Notes under the pieces: generated by a model
Seen by the model: the letters and a program-made list of their open reading frames with translations, nothing else
Told to the model about the DNA's origin: nothing
Databases searched by the model: none
Shown here: positions 26,107 to 35,297 of the stretch, piece by piece
Layout: each line of letters opens with the position of its first letter
How positions within the stretch are numbered: the stretch's first letter is position 1
Assembly (NCBI RefSeq): GCF_900167945.1
Contig: NZ_FUZA01000001.1
Coordinates: 496,001-560,000 of the forward strand
Reading direction: 5' to 3'
Length of the DNA: 64,000 bases
DNA from: Dyadobacter psychrophilus
Lineage (GTDB): Bacteria; Bacteroidota; Bacteroidia; Cytophagales; Spirosomataceae
Position numbers and translations under genes: made by a program

Positions 26107-27465
26107 TTATACAAAAGCGCTTTCACCTGTAATTGCGCGTCCGACGATCAGTGAGTTGATTTCTTTGGTTCCTTCGTAAGAATAAATCGCTTCTGCATCC
26201 GCCACGAAACGCGCAATGTCGTATTCAAGCAAAATTCCGTTACCACCGAAAAGCTCACGTGCATGATCCACAATTGAGCGCATACGCAAGGTGCTGAAAA
26301 CTTTTGCGAGCGATGCATGTTCGTCGGTAAGCACGCCGCCGTCCTGCAATTGGGAAAGCCTGTAAACCAATGTTTGCATGGCCGTAAGGTCGCCCAGCAT
26401 TGTAACTAACAGATCCTGAACCAGCTGGAACCCTGCGATCGGACGTCCGAATTGTTTTCTTTCCAAAGTGTATTTCAAAGCGAGCTCATAAGCGCCTCGC
26501 CCGCAACCCACCGCCTGCCAGGCAACGCCAGCGCGCGTCATGCGTAGCACATTGGCTGTGTCTTTGAAGGAATTTGCATTTTGAAGGCGGTCCGTTTCCG
26601 GCACGCGGCAATCTGTTAATGTAATCAAAGCATTCTGAACAGTTCGCAGCGCCATTTTGTCCTGCATTTTTTCAGCTACAAAACCCGGATTTTCTTTTCG
26701 TACGATGAAACCTTTGACCTGATTATCGGCAAGGTCTCTCGCCCAGATTATAGTAATATCAGAAAACGTAGCATTGCCTATCCACTTTTTTTGACCATTA
26801 ATAACCCATTCATCGCCAACACGTTCACAAGTTGTGGTAAGCCCTCCTGCCACGCCGGAACCCACTTCCGGCTCCGTTAAGCCAAACGCACCGATCAGCT
26901 CCATTCGCTGCATAACGGGCAGCCAATATTGCTTTTGCTCCTCGGAGCCGCATAAGTAAATCGATCCCATCGCAAGTCCGCTGTGCACCCCGAAAAACGT
27001 GGAGATCGAAGAGTCCACCCGCGCCATTTCCATCGCTACAAAGCCTTCCAGCAATGCAGACTTTCCTGCACAGCCGTAACCTTTGTAAGTAAGTCCGCAG
27101 ATGTTCAGCTTAGCCATCAATGGAATGATATGCATCGGAAAATGTGCCTTATTCCAATATTCATTGGCAATCGGTCGGATTTCGGTTTCCATAAAATCAC
27201 GGACTTTCAGCTGAATCTCACGGTCCTCGCCGGTTAGCGTTGCGCTGAGTTCGTAGAAATCACCATTTACGACCGGTGGCGCCTTCTTTTTCCCCGATCC
27301 CGCTTCCATGAATTTCAGCATTTTCCCAAGATCCTCCTCACTCATTTTAGACACCACGCCCATCATCCTGTTCAGATCCACTTTTTTTGAAAGCTTGCCA
27401 AGGGCATCCAGATCAATGTTTTTGAGCAATGTTCTTATTTGAGAAAACGATTCAAGAAAACTCAT
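26107..27465 (-). CDS. Acyl-CoA dehydrogenase (glutaryl-CoA dehydrogenase-like subgroup)
   Basis: A 452-residue FAD enzyme with the ACAD blocks GAFGLTEPEVGSGVAGGLTT and WVINGQKKWIGNATFSDI and the C-terminal RELFGGNGILLEYDIARFVA and YEGTKEIN, where Glu431 is the expected catalytic base. The glutaryl-CoA/short-chain subgroup shows the same position. An N-terminal extension of about 70 residues, charged and helical (LDALGKLSKKVDLNRMMGVV), precedes the usual ACAD start. The substrate chain length cannot be fixed from sequence. Confidence 0.88.
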   Translation of the reverse strand: MSFLESFSQIRTLLKNIDLDALGKLSKKVDLNRMMGVVSKMSEEDLGKMLKFMEAGSGKKKAPPVVNGDFYELSATLTGEDREIQLKVRDFMETEIRPIANEYWNKAHFPMHIIPLMAKLNICGLTYKGYGCAGKSALLEGFVAMEMARVDSSISTFFGVHSGLAMGSIYLCGSEEQKQYWLPVMQRMELIGAFGLTEPEVGSGVAGGLTTTCERVGDEWVINGQKKWIGNATFSDITIIWARDLADNQVKGFIVRKENPGFVAEKMQDKMALRTVQNALITLTDCRVPETDRLQNANSFKDTANVLRMTRAGVAWQAVGCGRGAYELALKYTLERKQFGRPIAGFQLVQDLLVTMLGDLTAMQTLVYRLSQLQDGGVLTDEHASLAKVFSTLRMRSIVDHARELFGGNGILLEYDIARFVADAEAIYSYEGTKEINSLIVGRAITGESAFV

Positions 27466-27642
27466 AATGCTGATTTTTGGTTGATTGCAATTTAGCTTTT
27501 TAAATAAAGTCCCGTTGCTTCCGAATCTATTCCGCTGGAAAGGAATCGTTTTCTTACAGCCAATGTGTAGAATTTAATAATCATCAAAAACGTATACGCT
27601 CCGGGAACGGAAATTGAGCATTGATTGGAAAATCATACAAAT

Positions 27643-27855
27643 ATGGCAACGCAATCAAATAAGGAAAATGTAGAAGGCGGCTCACCCACGCATGGCGGCC
27701 CGAAAGGCAAAGAAAAGCAAAAAGATGACAGTGCAAAACCTTCAAAAACACTTTCGAAAGAAGCAGTGAAAGAGTCTGAGCAAGAAAATATGACAGGCAA
27801 GAAAGGCTATAATGAAACGCCTCCGACCGTGCCGGTCAAATCAACAAAACAGTAA
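27643..27855 (+). CDS. Small hydrophilic, probably disordered protein
   Basis: 70 residues from the ATG at 27643 (MATQSNKENVEGGSPTHGGP). It consists almost entirely of Lys, Glu, Ser, Thr, Pro and Gly with no hydrophobic core, ending PVKSTKQ. An upstream TTG (27625) would add six residues. It is convergent with the GH9 gene and its stop lies 4 bases from it. Composition suggests a disordered stress-type protein. No family is recognised, and its reality rests on an open frame in a gap and on coding-like composition. Confidence 0.6.
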   Translation: MATQSNKENVEGGSPTHGGPKGKEKQKDDSAKPSKTLSKEAVKESEQENMTGKKGYNETPPTVPVKSTKQ

Positions 27856-27859
27856 GCGG

Positions 27860-29638
27860 CTATTTCATTTCAGATAATGCTTCCAATGCTGCTGAAAGGT
27901 AAACCATGGGCGCGTTCCAGTTAATCGCGATCTCATTGGAAGCATAAGAACAGTCGTCATCCGTAAAGGATTCATCCGCAAATTTGCTGGTGTAAGTCGT
28001 GCATTTGTCTTGCTGGGCCGGATTAGGGCCGCCGGATAAAAGTCCGGGAACCGGGTCAACAATCCCATCGGCGACAGATGGCCGGTGGTGCGGATGCATG
28101 ACGCGTTTTGAGCCAAATCCGGTCAGAAAGCAGTAACCTGTTGCATTTCTGCCCAGCAAATAATCCAGATTACCTTGCGCCGCTTGTGCATATTTCGGAT
28201 TTTTTGTCAGTTTAAAAGCATAGAGCAATGCAATGCCCTGATTGGCGGCCACGGAGCTGCTTCCCCAGGAATAATCCTTCGCAGTTTTGCCCATAACCGT
28301 GTGGTAAGGTTGTTTTTCGAGGTCAATCAGCAAGTTATCGGCAAAGGAAATGATGTTCTTTTTCAGGCTGTTCGTCAACGATGGATCCGTTTTCAGCTCT
28401 TCCGCAAAGCGGATCATGGTGTAGTAGCCCAATGTTTTTACCTGGCTCCAAGTTGGCAAAGGCATTGGCTGGTCAGCACTAAAGTTAATGTCTTTCAGAT
28501 AATCCGCCTTTTTGGTCAGTGCATACATTTCCGCGCCGGCCCAAACCCATTCATCTTTCGCATCCCGGTCGCCATAGGCGCCAGTCACGACGTCCGGATC
28601 AAACTTTTTGTTCATCTCATCCTGACTATATAGCACCACAGGGTTCTTTTTCGCCCATTCCCAACCCTTCACCGCCGCCGTGACGCAGGAATCGGCAAGT
28701 CCGGGAAATTTATTCTCAAAATTTTTGAAAATACGCGCGGACTGTGCCATAACCGCGACAAAGTCTAATGTTGCAGCGGTGCCTTTCTGGACAACGTAGC
28801 GCGGATTTTTAGCGGCATGGGGCATGATCATTCCATCAAACCTTGGATTGGTCAGTTTGTGATAAACGCCGCCGTCGGCAGGATCCTGCATGGTTAGCAT
28901 CCAGCGCAAATTCCAAAGCGCTTCGTCCAGAACATCAGGAACGCCGTTGTTGCTTTCAGGAATATTGGTGATGAAATTTTCGCAGAAGGATGGATAATCT
29001 TCATACAAAGACAGCATTGTGCCCATTGTTATGCCGGAGTTGACAATGTATTTGTTATAATCACCGGCATCATACCAGCCTCTTGGTGAGCTAATTACCG
29101 AATTTTCCGGCCGCGATTCCGAAGCAGCGGATGCGTGTATCAGAACCTTATCATCCGGATGCCCAGCCGGTCGCGCCCATTTTCCGGCAAACTTTTCGGG
29201 CAGATCAATGGACACTCTTTGATAATAAAATCCTTTCAATGAGGCCGCAGCTACATCTTTAAAAACCTTTTCTTTTATTTCAAATGCCGCCGATTTCCCC
29301 AGAGCAGGAACTTCAACGAAATACTTACCGGCTTTACGAACGCTTGAAAAGTCGGCAATGCGGCTTGTTTTACCGGAATGCTGATTAATCCGCGGCTCGC
29401 TGAGCTTTCCTTTAAGAACCGTTTTGCCTGATGAAGCATCTTTCAGTTCAAATGCAGTCTGCTTTTCTCCCAGGACAATGGCTATTTTCTGTCCATTGGG
29501 ATAAAACCCGACCTGGTTCACCCGGATAGGCTCCGCGGCATTTTGCGCAGAAATCAAATGTGAAAAGCCCACGAAAAGTGAACCAATAAAAGCGATTGTG
29601 ATCTGCTTTCGGGAAAGGGAAAAGGGCATTAGCTGCAT
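27860..29638 (-). CDS. Secreted glycoside hydrolase family 9 (endoglucanase-type)
   Basis: 592 residues with a signal peptide (about 1-31), an N-terminal CelD-type Ig-like domain (about 37-122, EPIRVNQVGFYPNGQKIAIV) and a GH9 (alpha/alpha)6 catalytic domain. Active-site residues are Asp190 and Asp193 in GWYDAGDYNKYI, the His region MHPHHRPS, and the general acid Glu569 in SYASNEIAINWNAP. GH9 enzymes hydrolyse beta-1,4-glucans by inversion. The gene stands alone, with no SusCD next to it and no carbohydrate-binding module or T9SS tail, so it probably works in the periplasm on imported cello-oligosaccharides. Confidence 0.93.
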   Translation of the reverse strand: MQLMPFSLSRKQITIAFIGSLFVGFSHLISAQNAAEPIRVNQVGFYPNGQKIAIVLGEKQTAFELKDASSGKTVLKGKLSEPRINQHSGKTSRIADFSSVRKAGKYFVEVPALGKSAAFEIKEKVFKDVAAASLKGFYYQRVSIDLPEKFAGKWARPAGHPDDKVLIHASAASESRPENSVISSPRGWYDAGDYNKYIVNSGITMGTMLSLYEDYPSFCENFITNIPESNNGVPDVLDEALWNLRWMLTMQDPADGGVYHKLTNPRFDGMIMPHAAKNPRYVVQKGTAATLDFVAVMAQSARIFKNFENKFPGLADSCVTAAVKGWEWAKKNPVVLYSQDEMNKKFDPDVVTGAYGDRDAKDEWVWAGAEMYALTKKADYLKDINFSADQPMPLPTWSQVKTLGYYTMIRFAEELKTDPSLTNSLKKNIISFADNLLIDLEKQPYHTVMGKTAKDYSWGSSSVAANQGIALLYAFKLTKNPKYAQAAQGNLDYLLGRNATGYCFLTGFGSKRVMHPHHRPSVADGIVDPVPGLLSGGPNPAQQDKCTTYTSKFADESFTDDDCSYASNEIAINWNAPMVYLSAALEALSEMK

Positions 29639-29705
29639 TTCGGATCAATAGGTTTAATAGTAAAAGCAAAATAGCACGCGCTTTACCGCTAAATCATTAA
29701 TGATC

Positions 29706-30119
29706 CTATCCTACTTTTTTCGGCCCTACTGAATCATACACAACCACTTTCTCCCACAAATGAGAATATTCCTTGATAAATTCGAGATGGATCGGGTGTG
29801 TTTGATAGATCTCCTCTTCGATTATATTTTTGAAAAAGCACATCCATGAATATGAGTAATCCCTTACGATCACAGATCTGTTTGTTTCGGCAGGCTTACC
29901 AATGTGCACATATTGTATGGTCGGAACCTTTGCCAGCTTGTTTAAGCCTTCCAGCAATTTGGCCTCATCCTGCGCATTATGAGGATCTTTCAAATAAAAA
30001 TAAACGTGATGAATGAACAGCTCCTTCACTTTTTCCGGCTCGGCGGCCAGCGGAGAGATTGAAGCGATTGTGGCCAGTCCAGCATTTTGTAAAAACTTCC
30101 GTCTTGATTTGTCTTCCAT
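29706..30119 (-). CDS. Tat-exported Dabb-domain (stress-responsive barrel) protein
   Basis: 137 residues with a Tat-type leader (SRRKFLQNAGLATIASISPL, twin Arg at residues 6-7), then a dimeric alpha/beta barrel (Dabb) domain: ELFIHHVYFYLKDPHNAQDE, VPTIQYVHIGKPAETNRSVI, then VRDYSYSWMCFF and HLEFIKEYSHLWEKVVVYDS. Dabb proteins form ferredoxin-fold dimers. Few have known functions, and export by Tat is a recurrent Bacteroidota variant. Confidence 0.82.
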   Translation of the reverse strand: MEDKSRRKFLQNAGLATIASISPLAAEPEKVKELFIHHVYFYLKDPHNAQDEAKLLEGLNKLAKVPTIQYVHIGKPAETNRSVIVRDYSYSWMCFFKNIIEEEIYQTHPIHLEFIKEYSHLWEKVVVYDSVGPKKVG

Positions 30120-30296
30120 GTTTTGAGTTAGTGAATGTCCCAGTTCTGATAGAAAAGGATTTATAAGAATTTTCAGATCTCAATGTCAATCAACATCAAG
30201 AATACGACTTCTTTCCAATCTTTTCAAACGGATCACTAATGGTAAGACTCAAAAAATAAGGTCTTTGTGTTAAATACCACTAAACCTGTTGATTCA

Positions 30297-30737
30297 ATGT
30301 ACATTACAAAAAGAGATTTGGGCGTCGCCACGGTTACGGCATGTCTGACATTTACCTGCATTTTCGCCGGCTCGCCCAAGGCAATCCTCGACTCATCCAT
30401 TTTCGACTGGAACGACATGAAGGCGAAAGAAACTAAAACCGGTGCGGTACGAACTGTTTTCAGGTCGCAAACTGCTACGCTGGATGAGTTAGAATGTCAC
30501 ATCACCACATTGAACCCCGGTGACAGCTCGCACCCACCGCACAAACATCCTGAGGAAGAGATCATTATTATCAAAGAGGGAACCGTAGAAGCGCTGGTAA
30601 ACGGACAGATGAAGCAAGTTGGCCCAGGCTCCGTCATCTTCCAGGCTTCCAACCAAATGCATTCAATCAAAAACGTAGGAACGACGCCAACAACTTATCA
30701 CGTGTTCAGCTGGCATTCGGCTGGGATGAAGAAGTAG
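30297..30737 (+). CDS. Secreted or membrane-anchored cupin-domain protein
   Basis: 146 residues from the ATG at 30297 (an upstream GTG at 30267 is possible). The N-terminal hydrophobic stretch GVATVTACLTFTCIFAGSPK is a signal or anchor, followed by one cupin domain: metal motif PHKHPEEEIIIIKEG, with the second motif NQMHSIKNVG. This pattern is common in the periplasmic cupins of Bacteroidota. The ligand is unknown. Confidence 0.82.
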   Translation: MYITKRDLGVATVTACLTFTCIFAGSPKAILDSSIFDWNDMKAKETKTGAVRTVFRSQTATLDELECHITTLNPGDSSHPPHKHPEEEIIIIKEGTVEALVNGQMKQVGPGSVIFQASNQMHSIKNVGTTPTTYHVFSWHSAGMKK

Positions 30738-30742
30738 AGGGG

Positions 30743-31144
30743 TTAATTTTGCTTTTTTCGAAATTCCTCTGGAACAGGGTAAGCTTTTAAAAGAGCCCTC
30801 ATTTTGTCCGACTTTTTATCGAAATAGACCCTTATCTTTTCGATATCCTGAGCTGAAAATTTCTCCGACTTATTTTTATCACTTTCTATTATAGTGTCCA
30901 TAGTGTAATATTTTTGATTGAGGTAAACATACAAATCATTTTTATCGGTGTCGCCATTCCTTATTTCAACGGAATCATCGACTTCTTCCAGTATTTCATT
31001 CCAAACACCAAAACCTAAATTATATGTATTATTCCCATGAGGGCTATATATTATAAACATTTCAAAACTTCCACGAACTCCGTTGCTATAAAATTGATAG
31101 ATATTTGCACTCAGATATTCGACTGTGTATTTTTCGGCATTCAT
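30743..31144 (-). CDS. Hypothetical protein, DUF6934-like
   Basis: 133 residues from MNAEKYTVEYLSANIYQFYS, with an alternative start 27 bases upstream. The segment NTYNLGFGVWNE...DDSVEIRNGDTDKNDL resembles the core of DUF6934 proteins (YNLGFGD...NNGDTEK). Members are short, cytoplasmic and of unknown function, often found near toxin-antitoxin or defence genes. The gene is convergent with the cupin gene. Confidence 0.65.
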   Translation of the reverse strand: MNAEKYTVEYLSANIYQFYSNGVRGSFEMFIIYSPHGNNTYNLGFGVWNEILEEVDDSVEIRNGDTDKNDLYVYLNQKYYTMDTIIESDKNKSEKFSAQDIEKIRVYFDKKSDKMRALLKAYPVPEEFRKKQN

Positions 31145-31190
31145 AAAATTATAGTGTGTAATGATGTGCAATTATAGCAAAAAAGAGCCA

Positions 31191-31210
31191 CAGTCTCCTG
31201 CGGCTCTTTT
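31191..31210 (-). terminator. Terminator after the DUF6807 gene
   Basis: AAAAGAGCC (31191-31199) pairs with GGCTCTTTT (31202-31210) or, more loosely, over a longer loop. The T-run read on the minus strand lies at 31189-31194. It sits downstream of the minus-strand gene ending at 31236. Confidence 0.55.
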
Positions 31211-31235
31211 GGCAATGTTTTCTTAAACTTTATCC

Positions 31236-32282
31236 CTATTTCGTCTTCGCATACTCAGCCGCCATGGCGTTGATGGCTTCGTCTTTCAAATGTTCAGATG
31301 CGATTACAAGCCGGTAGCGGAATGTGGTGGATTCCCCTTTTTTCAGTTTGAAGTTGAGCGTTTCCTTTCCATCGCTAAGCGCCTTCATTCCCAATGGATT
31401 TACGGCAAAAAGACCATAACCGCGGGCGTGCCAATATGCTGGGTAACCAACGTTTTTCGGGTGATCGATCATGGCGACGCTGATGTTCTCGTCTTTGATC
31501 TTTCCTGTAAGATTACACCAGATTGCGCGCTTACCCCAGACAGCTTCCCCTTCTACACCATTGCTGTTGCGGTAATTGCCGGTAATTCCTTCATTGTTCA
31601 TGACCGGAACTTTGGTCGCTATGCCGCTTGCATCGGTGAAAATTTCAGGCTTATTCGAAGGCAATTCCAGCTCGCGGGCTACGCGAATCGCGAACATTCC
31701 GTCCTTAATGTCGGGCATGGCCACTTCGTCCAGCACGGCGGTTAAGGTTGTAGAACGGTCAATTATGCGCTGATCCGCTTTTCCGCTGAAATGATATGTG
31801 GTGGTTTCCTGCAACGTCAGAACGCCGTTTTTATCTTTCCAGTCAGCCGTTACGGTCAGCTCGCCTTTATCTTTTCCACTTTTCATGGATTTGATGCCGG
31901 TGTGAATGATGGTTCCGTAAGCACGTTTGGCATGGTCGACGGCGTCGGAATTATTCCAGTAGTCGTTACCGTTAACGTCCTCATAATTGAGCCAAATCCC
32001 TACGTGGTGCGGGTGGTCCACGCGCTCGCCCGGCCTTGGATCAAGCGGCCATCCTCTGGTTATGAGCGTTCCTCTGGCCGTTTGGACCGGATAGAGCACG
32101 GCCTTTTTCAATTTATCTTCACCTGGATAGAAATAGGATGTAAAAGCTTTGCCGTCGATTTTAACTTCAACCTTTTTTTCCTTCTCGTTGTTAACCAGAT
32201 CCACTTTTTGAGCTTGAACCATTCCTCCTGCTGCGAAAACAGAAAGTGCCGTTGCTGCTATGCCCTTTGTTATAACATTCAC
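31236..32282 (-). CDS. DUF6807 (PmoA-family) secreted protein
   Basis: 348 residues. The GTG at 32280-32282 is chosen because a purine-rich AGGA lies 3-6 bases before it, it comes 11 bases after the stop of the oxidoreductase gene, and it yields a signal peptide (ITKGIAATALSVFAAGGMVQ); the longer open frame would overlap the upstream gene. The body has the DUF6807 pattern PFYPGED-like FTSYFYPGEDKLKKAVLYPV, then HPHHVGIWLNYEDVNGNDYW and MIDHPKNVGYPAYWHARGYG. The Pfam name (methane oxygenase PmoA) is historical. Such proteins occur with Gfo/Idh/MocA and DUF1080 genes in sugar loci, and the beta-rich fold suggests carbohydrate modification or binding. Confidence 0.82.
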   Translation of the reverse strand: MNVITKGIAATALSVFAAGGMVQAQKVDLVNNEKEKKVEVKIDGKAFTSYFYPGEDKLKKAVLYPVQTARGTLITRGWPLDPRPGERVDHPHHVGIWLNYEDVNGNDYWNNSDAVDHAKRAYGTIIHTGIKSMKSGKDKGELTVTADWKDKNGVLTLQETTTYHFSGKADQRIIDRSTTLTAVLDEVAMPDIKDGMFAIRVARELELPSNKPEIFTDASGIATKVPVMNNEGITGNYRNSNGVEGEAVWGKRAIWCNLTGKIKDENISVAMIDHPKNVGYPAYWHARGYGLFAVNPLGMKALSDGKETLNFKLKKGESTTFRYRLVIASEHLKDEAINAMAAEYAKTK

Positions 32283-32293
32283 GTTCCTGTCGG

Positions 32294-33634
32294 TTAGCTT
32301 AAAACAATTTCTTTTTTCTTCGGATCCCAGCTCACGCGCTTGCCTGTATGCAGCGCCTGCGTAGCCATAATGTTCGCTACGGAGTGGTTGAAACCAACGC
32401 GCGCCGGCGCATTGCTTTCCTTGCGGCTGCGGATACATTCCATCCAGTTGCGCATGTGCAGCGAAGTCATTGGATCCGCTCCTGTATTGGCGTCAGTCGC
32501 AATTTTATCACCAGTTTTAAGCGCCATTTCAGGAAGGAGATTTGCCTGAAGACCCATTCCTTTGGCATCTTTTTCCTTTAATCCGCCCTCCGGAGTAATT
32601 TTGTTCGTATCCAGGTTGATCATTCCACCATTTGAATAGTAGTATTCCTTCACGCCGCCCGCCTCATTATTGAAACGCGACGAATAAATTACCTGAAAGC
32701 CTTTTTCTTTGTTGTCAAACGGCCCGTATTCGAAAGCGGCACTGAATGTATCCACATTTGTCCGGCCATCTTTCCAGGTATAGATTCCACCATTAGCCAC
32801 AACATTTCTTGGCGCGTCAAGACCTGAGAACCAATGCACTGTATCGATCTGGTGTGCCATCCATTGTCCCGGGATTCCGGAAGAATACGGGTAGAACAAG
32901 CGGAATTCCAGATAGTAACGCGGGTTCCATTCCACTTTCGGGCGGTTCATCAGGAAGCGGTCCCAATCGGTATCTTCTTTTCTAATCTGAGAAACCAGTT
33001 CTTTGCGTCTCCAGCGACCCGGCTGATTCACATTCCAAGTCATTTCTACCGTGGTAATGTCACCGAATTTGCCTGATTTGATGTATTCATAAGCTGCCCA
33101 GTAATTCGGTGCGCTGCGGCGCTGAGAGCCTACCTGTACAATTTGTTTTGATGCTTCAACAGCTTTCAAGGCAACTTTGGCATCTTCCAATGTTTCGGCA
33201 AATGGCTTTTCAACATACACATCACGGCCGGATTTCACAGCTTCCGCGCAATGCAATGCATGCTGGAAGTCTGCCGTGCTGATAATGACTGCATCCACAT
33301 CTTTGCGTCCCAGCAACTCTTCGTTGTTTCTGGCTTTGGCGAATTCGGCGGACGCATAAGGTTTTCCTTTCATAAATGCCTCTGCCTCGTCACGGCGGCG
33401 GTTCCAAAGATCGGAAACGCCCATAAACTCAAAGTTCAGTTCTTTCGCATGATCAGAAAAGCTTGGGGCCAGCGAGCTGCGGAAACGATCGGAAAAACCA
33501 ATGATCCCCACACGTACGCGGTCATTTGCACCCAAAATTTTCCGGTAACTAGCTGCGCTAAAAGCATTTGAACCAACAGCAACACCCGCCGAGGCCAGCG
33601 CTGCATTTTTTATAAAATCCCTTCTGCTTGTCAT
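32294..33634 (-). CDS. Tat-exported Gfo/Idh/MocA-family oxidoreductase
   Basis: 446 residues with a twin-arginine leader (MTSRRDFIKNAALASAGVAV), then a Rossmann fold (VRVGIIGFSDRFRSSLAPSF), a DVYVEKPFAET EKP motif and the C-terminal beta-sheet domain. A periplasmic NAD(P)-binding oxidoreductase usually carries its cofactor tightly bound. In related Bacteroides loci such enzymes oxidise C3 of a glycoside to a 3-keto sugar, which DUF1080 proteins then cleave. The order here (SusC, SusD, DUF1080, oxidoreductase, DUF6807) fits that pathway. The substrate is unknown. Confidence 0.88.
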   Translation of the reverse strand: MTSRRDFIKNAALASAGVAVGSNAFSAASYRKILGANDRVRVGIIGFSDRFRSSLAPSFSDHAKELNFEFMGVSDLWNRRRDEAEAFMKGKPYASAEFAKARNNEELLGRKDVDAVIISTADFQHALHCAEAVKSGRDVYVEKPFAETLEDAKVALKAVEASKQIVQVGSQRRSAPNYWAAYEYIKSGKFGDITTVEMTWNVNQPGRWRRKELVSQIRKEDTDWDRFLMNRPKVEWNPRYYLEFRLFYPYSSGIPGQWMAHQIDTVHWFSGLDAPRNVVANGGIYTWKDGRTNVDTFSAAFEYGPFDNKEKGFQVIYSSRFNNEAGGVKEYYYSNGGMINLDTNKITPEGGLKEKDAKGMGLQANLLPEMALKTGDKIATDANTGADPMTSLHMRNWMECIRSRKESNAPARVGFNHSVANIMATQALHTGKRVSWDPKKKEIVLS

Positions 33635-33755
33635 GATATTGATCTTAAAAAGTTAATTTTCAGTTAATGGGCCGCGAGTCTGGCGGGCAATCAGTTGTAA
33701 AAAACCAGTGGGCTTTTATCTACTCTAAAAAAAGATTTTTTTTAAACCGAGCGTG

Positions 33756-35123
33756 TTATTTTATTTCCTTCACTTTCAAACTACGGAATGAAACATTGTC
33801 GCCGTGGTCTTGCAAAAGCAGGTTACCTTGTTGTGATAGTCCAAAACCTTCAAAGCCTTTGAATTTCGACTCTGCTACAAAATCCTTAAACTGCTGCGAA
33901 CCGCGCACATATTCAACCACTTTGTAACCATTCAGGAAGTGCTGAACCGTTCCATCTTTCTGGACCACAATGCGGCCCTGGTTCCACTCGCCAATCTTCT
34001 TTACAGCGTTTTTGGGCCTGTCGGCAGGGATTACGTCATAAAAAGAAGCAATGGTGCGGTTTCCGTTTTTACCAAGTTTTGCATCGGGATGTTTTTCATC
34101 GTCCAGCACCTGATACTCGCATCCAATGCCCGATTTTCCTCCCGAATTGAATTTTTGATCTACAAAATATTTTACACCGCTATTAGCACCTTCGGTCAGT
34201 TTAAAATCAAATTCGAATTCAAAAGCAGGGCCATACAATTTCTTTGTAACAATGTCATTTCCTGTTTCAGATCCATCCGATTTTGAGATAGTGATAGTTC
34301 CGTCGGCGTAGTTCCAGCGTTTCGAAGGGAATTCTGTTCCGCCGTATGAGCGCCATTGATCAACAGTTTTACCATCATATAGCAATGCGTATCCCTGCGC
34401 TTTTTCTGCATCATTGAGAGAATTCGGGATCAGGTTCACAATGCGGATGTTAGCTGCCGGACTCGGTTTAAGGTCTGTGGTTTTGATCCTTACATTTTTC
34501 CAGCTTACCTGTGTTCCTTCCAGATCTTTGCTCCCAATGGCGTGCACTTGCAGACATATAAATCCGCTTGGAGTCATGTCGTCGATCACGTGCGCAACCG
34601 GAACACCATTCAGGAATGTGCGGATGGAGGTGCCGATCGCCTCGATGCGGTATTTATTCCAGGCGTCTTTTTTGAAGGCTTTTTTCGCTTCAGGGTTCAG
34701 GTCCAGCGGATAAAGCCAGCCGCGGCGTGCTTCGTCGTAAAGTCCGGCAGAGTAAGCGCGGTCGCTGGGGTCAATTTCAACCTGGTAACCATGTACACGG
34801 CCATTCTGATACTCGGGTGTTGATAAGCTTCTGATCTGAATGCCTGAATTCAGCTTGTTATCGACTTTTACATCACATTCAAAAATAAAATCACCGTAAT
34901 TTTTCTCAGTAGTCAGGAAGGAATTAGGCGTGTCGGTGACAGAAGTTCCTACAATGGCACCGTCTTTTACTTCATATTTAGCCTTTCCATTCAATTGTTT
35001 CCATCCGGTAAGGTCTTTCCCGTTGAAAAGATTTTCCCATCCGTCCTTCGATTTTTGCGCGTTCGCCAATGTTAGGGTGACCAAAAGCAGCAGAATGGTC
35101 AGCGGTAATCTTTGTTTTTTCAT
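33756..35123 (-). CDS. Two-domain DUF1080 (3-keto-disaccharide hydrolase family) protein
   Basis: 455 residues from the ATG giving the signal peptide LPLTILLLLVTLTLANAQ. Two DUF1080 beta-sandwich domains follow in tandem: first about 25-225 (WENLFNGKDLTGWKQLNGKA, NSGIQIRSLS, GYQVEID), second about 235-455 (LLYDGKTVDQWRSYGG, NSGVKYFVD, GCEYQVLDDEKHPDAKLG). Each has the family's NSGI/V motif and a Tyr-Gln-Val core. Single-domain members are about 220-250 residues, so this is a fusion or duplication. They are thought to act on 3-keto-glycosides made by Gfo/Idh/MocA enzymes, consistent with the downstream gene. Confidence 0.88.
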   Translation of the reverse strand: MKKQRLPLTILLLLVTLTLANAQKSKDGWENLFNGKDLTGWKQLNGKAKYEVKDGAIVGTSVTDTPNSFLTTEKNYGDFIFECDVKVDNKLNSGIQIRSLSTPEYQNGRVHGYQVEIDPSDRAYSAGLYDEARRGWLYPLDLNPEAKKAFKKDAWNKYRIEAIGTSIRTFLNGVPVAHVIDDMTPSGFICLQVHAIGSKDLEGTQVSWKNVRIKTTDLKPSPAANIRIVNLIPNSLNDAEKAQGYALLYDGKTVDQWRSYGGTEFPSKRWNYADGTITISKSDGSETGNDIVTKKLYGPAFEFEFDFKLTEGANSGVKYFVDQKFNSGGKSGIGCEYQVLDDEKHPDAKLGKNGNRTIASFYDVIPADRPKNAVKKIGEWNQGRIVVQKDGTVQHFLNGYKVVEYVRGSQQFKDFVAESKFKGFEGFGLSQQGNLLLQDHGDNVSFRSLKVKEIK

Positions 35124-35229
35124 TTTAATAGGAACTCTGTTTGATAAATGACTATGTAACGGATTAAATGGACTACCGTATATGATGGATATAACGATAT
35201 TTTGCATACGTTACCCCTACGTAATGAAG

Positions 35230-35276
35230 ATTCCCGTCACGCAAAAGACACTTAAATCTTCTGTCATGACGGGAAT
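35230..35276 (-). terminator. Hairpin after the second susD gene
   Basis: ATTCCCGTCA (35230-35239) and TGACGGGAAT (35267-35276) form a 10-base-pair stem on the minus strand about 20 bases downstream of the susD stop. No strong T-run follows, so this may separate SusCD expression from the enzyme genes only partly. Confidence 0.5.
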
Positions 35277-35297
35277 GCTGTTTACTTAATTAGATGA

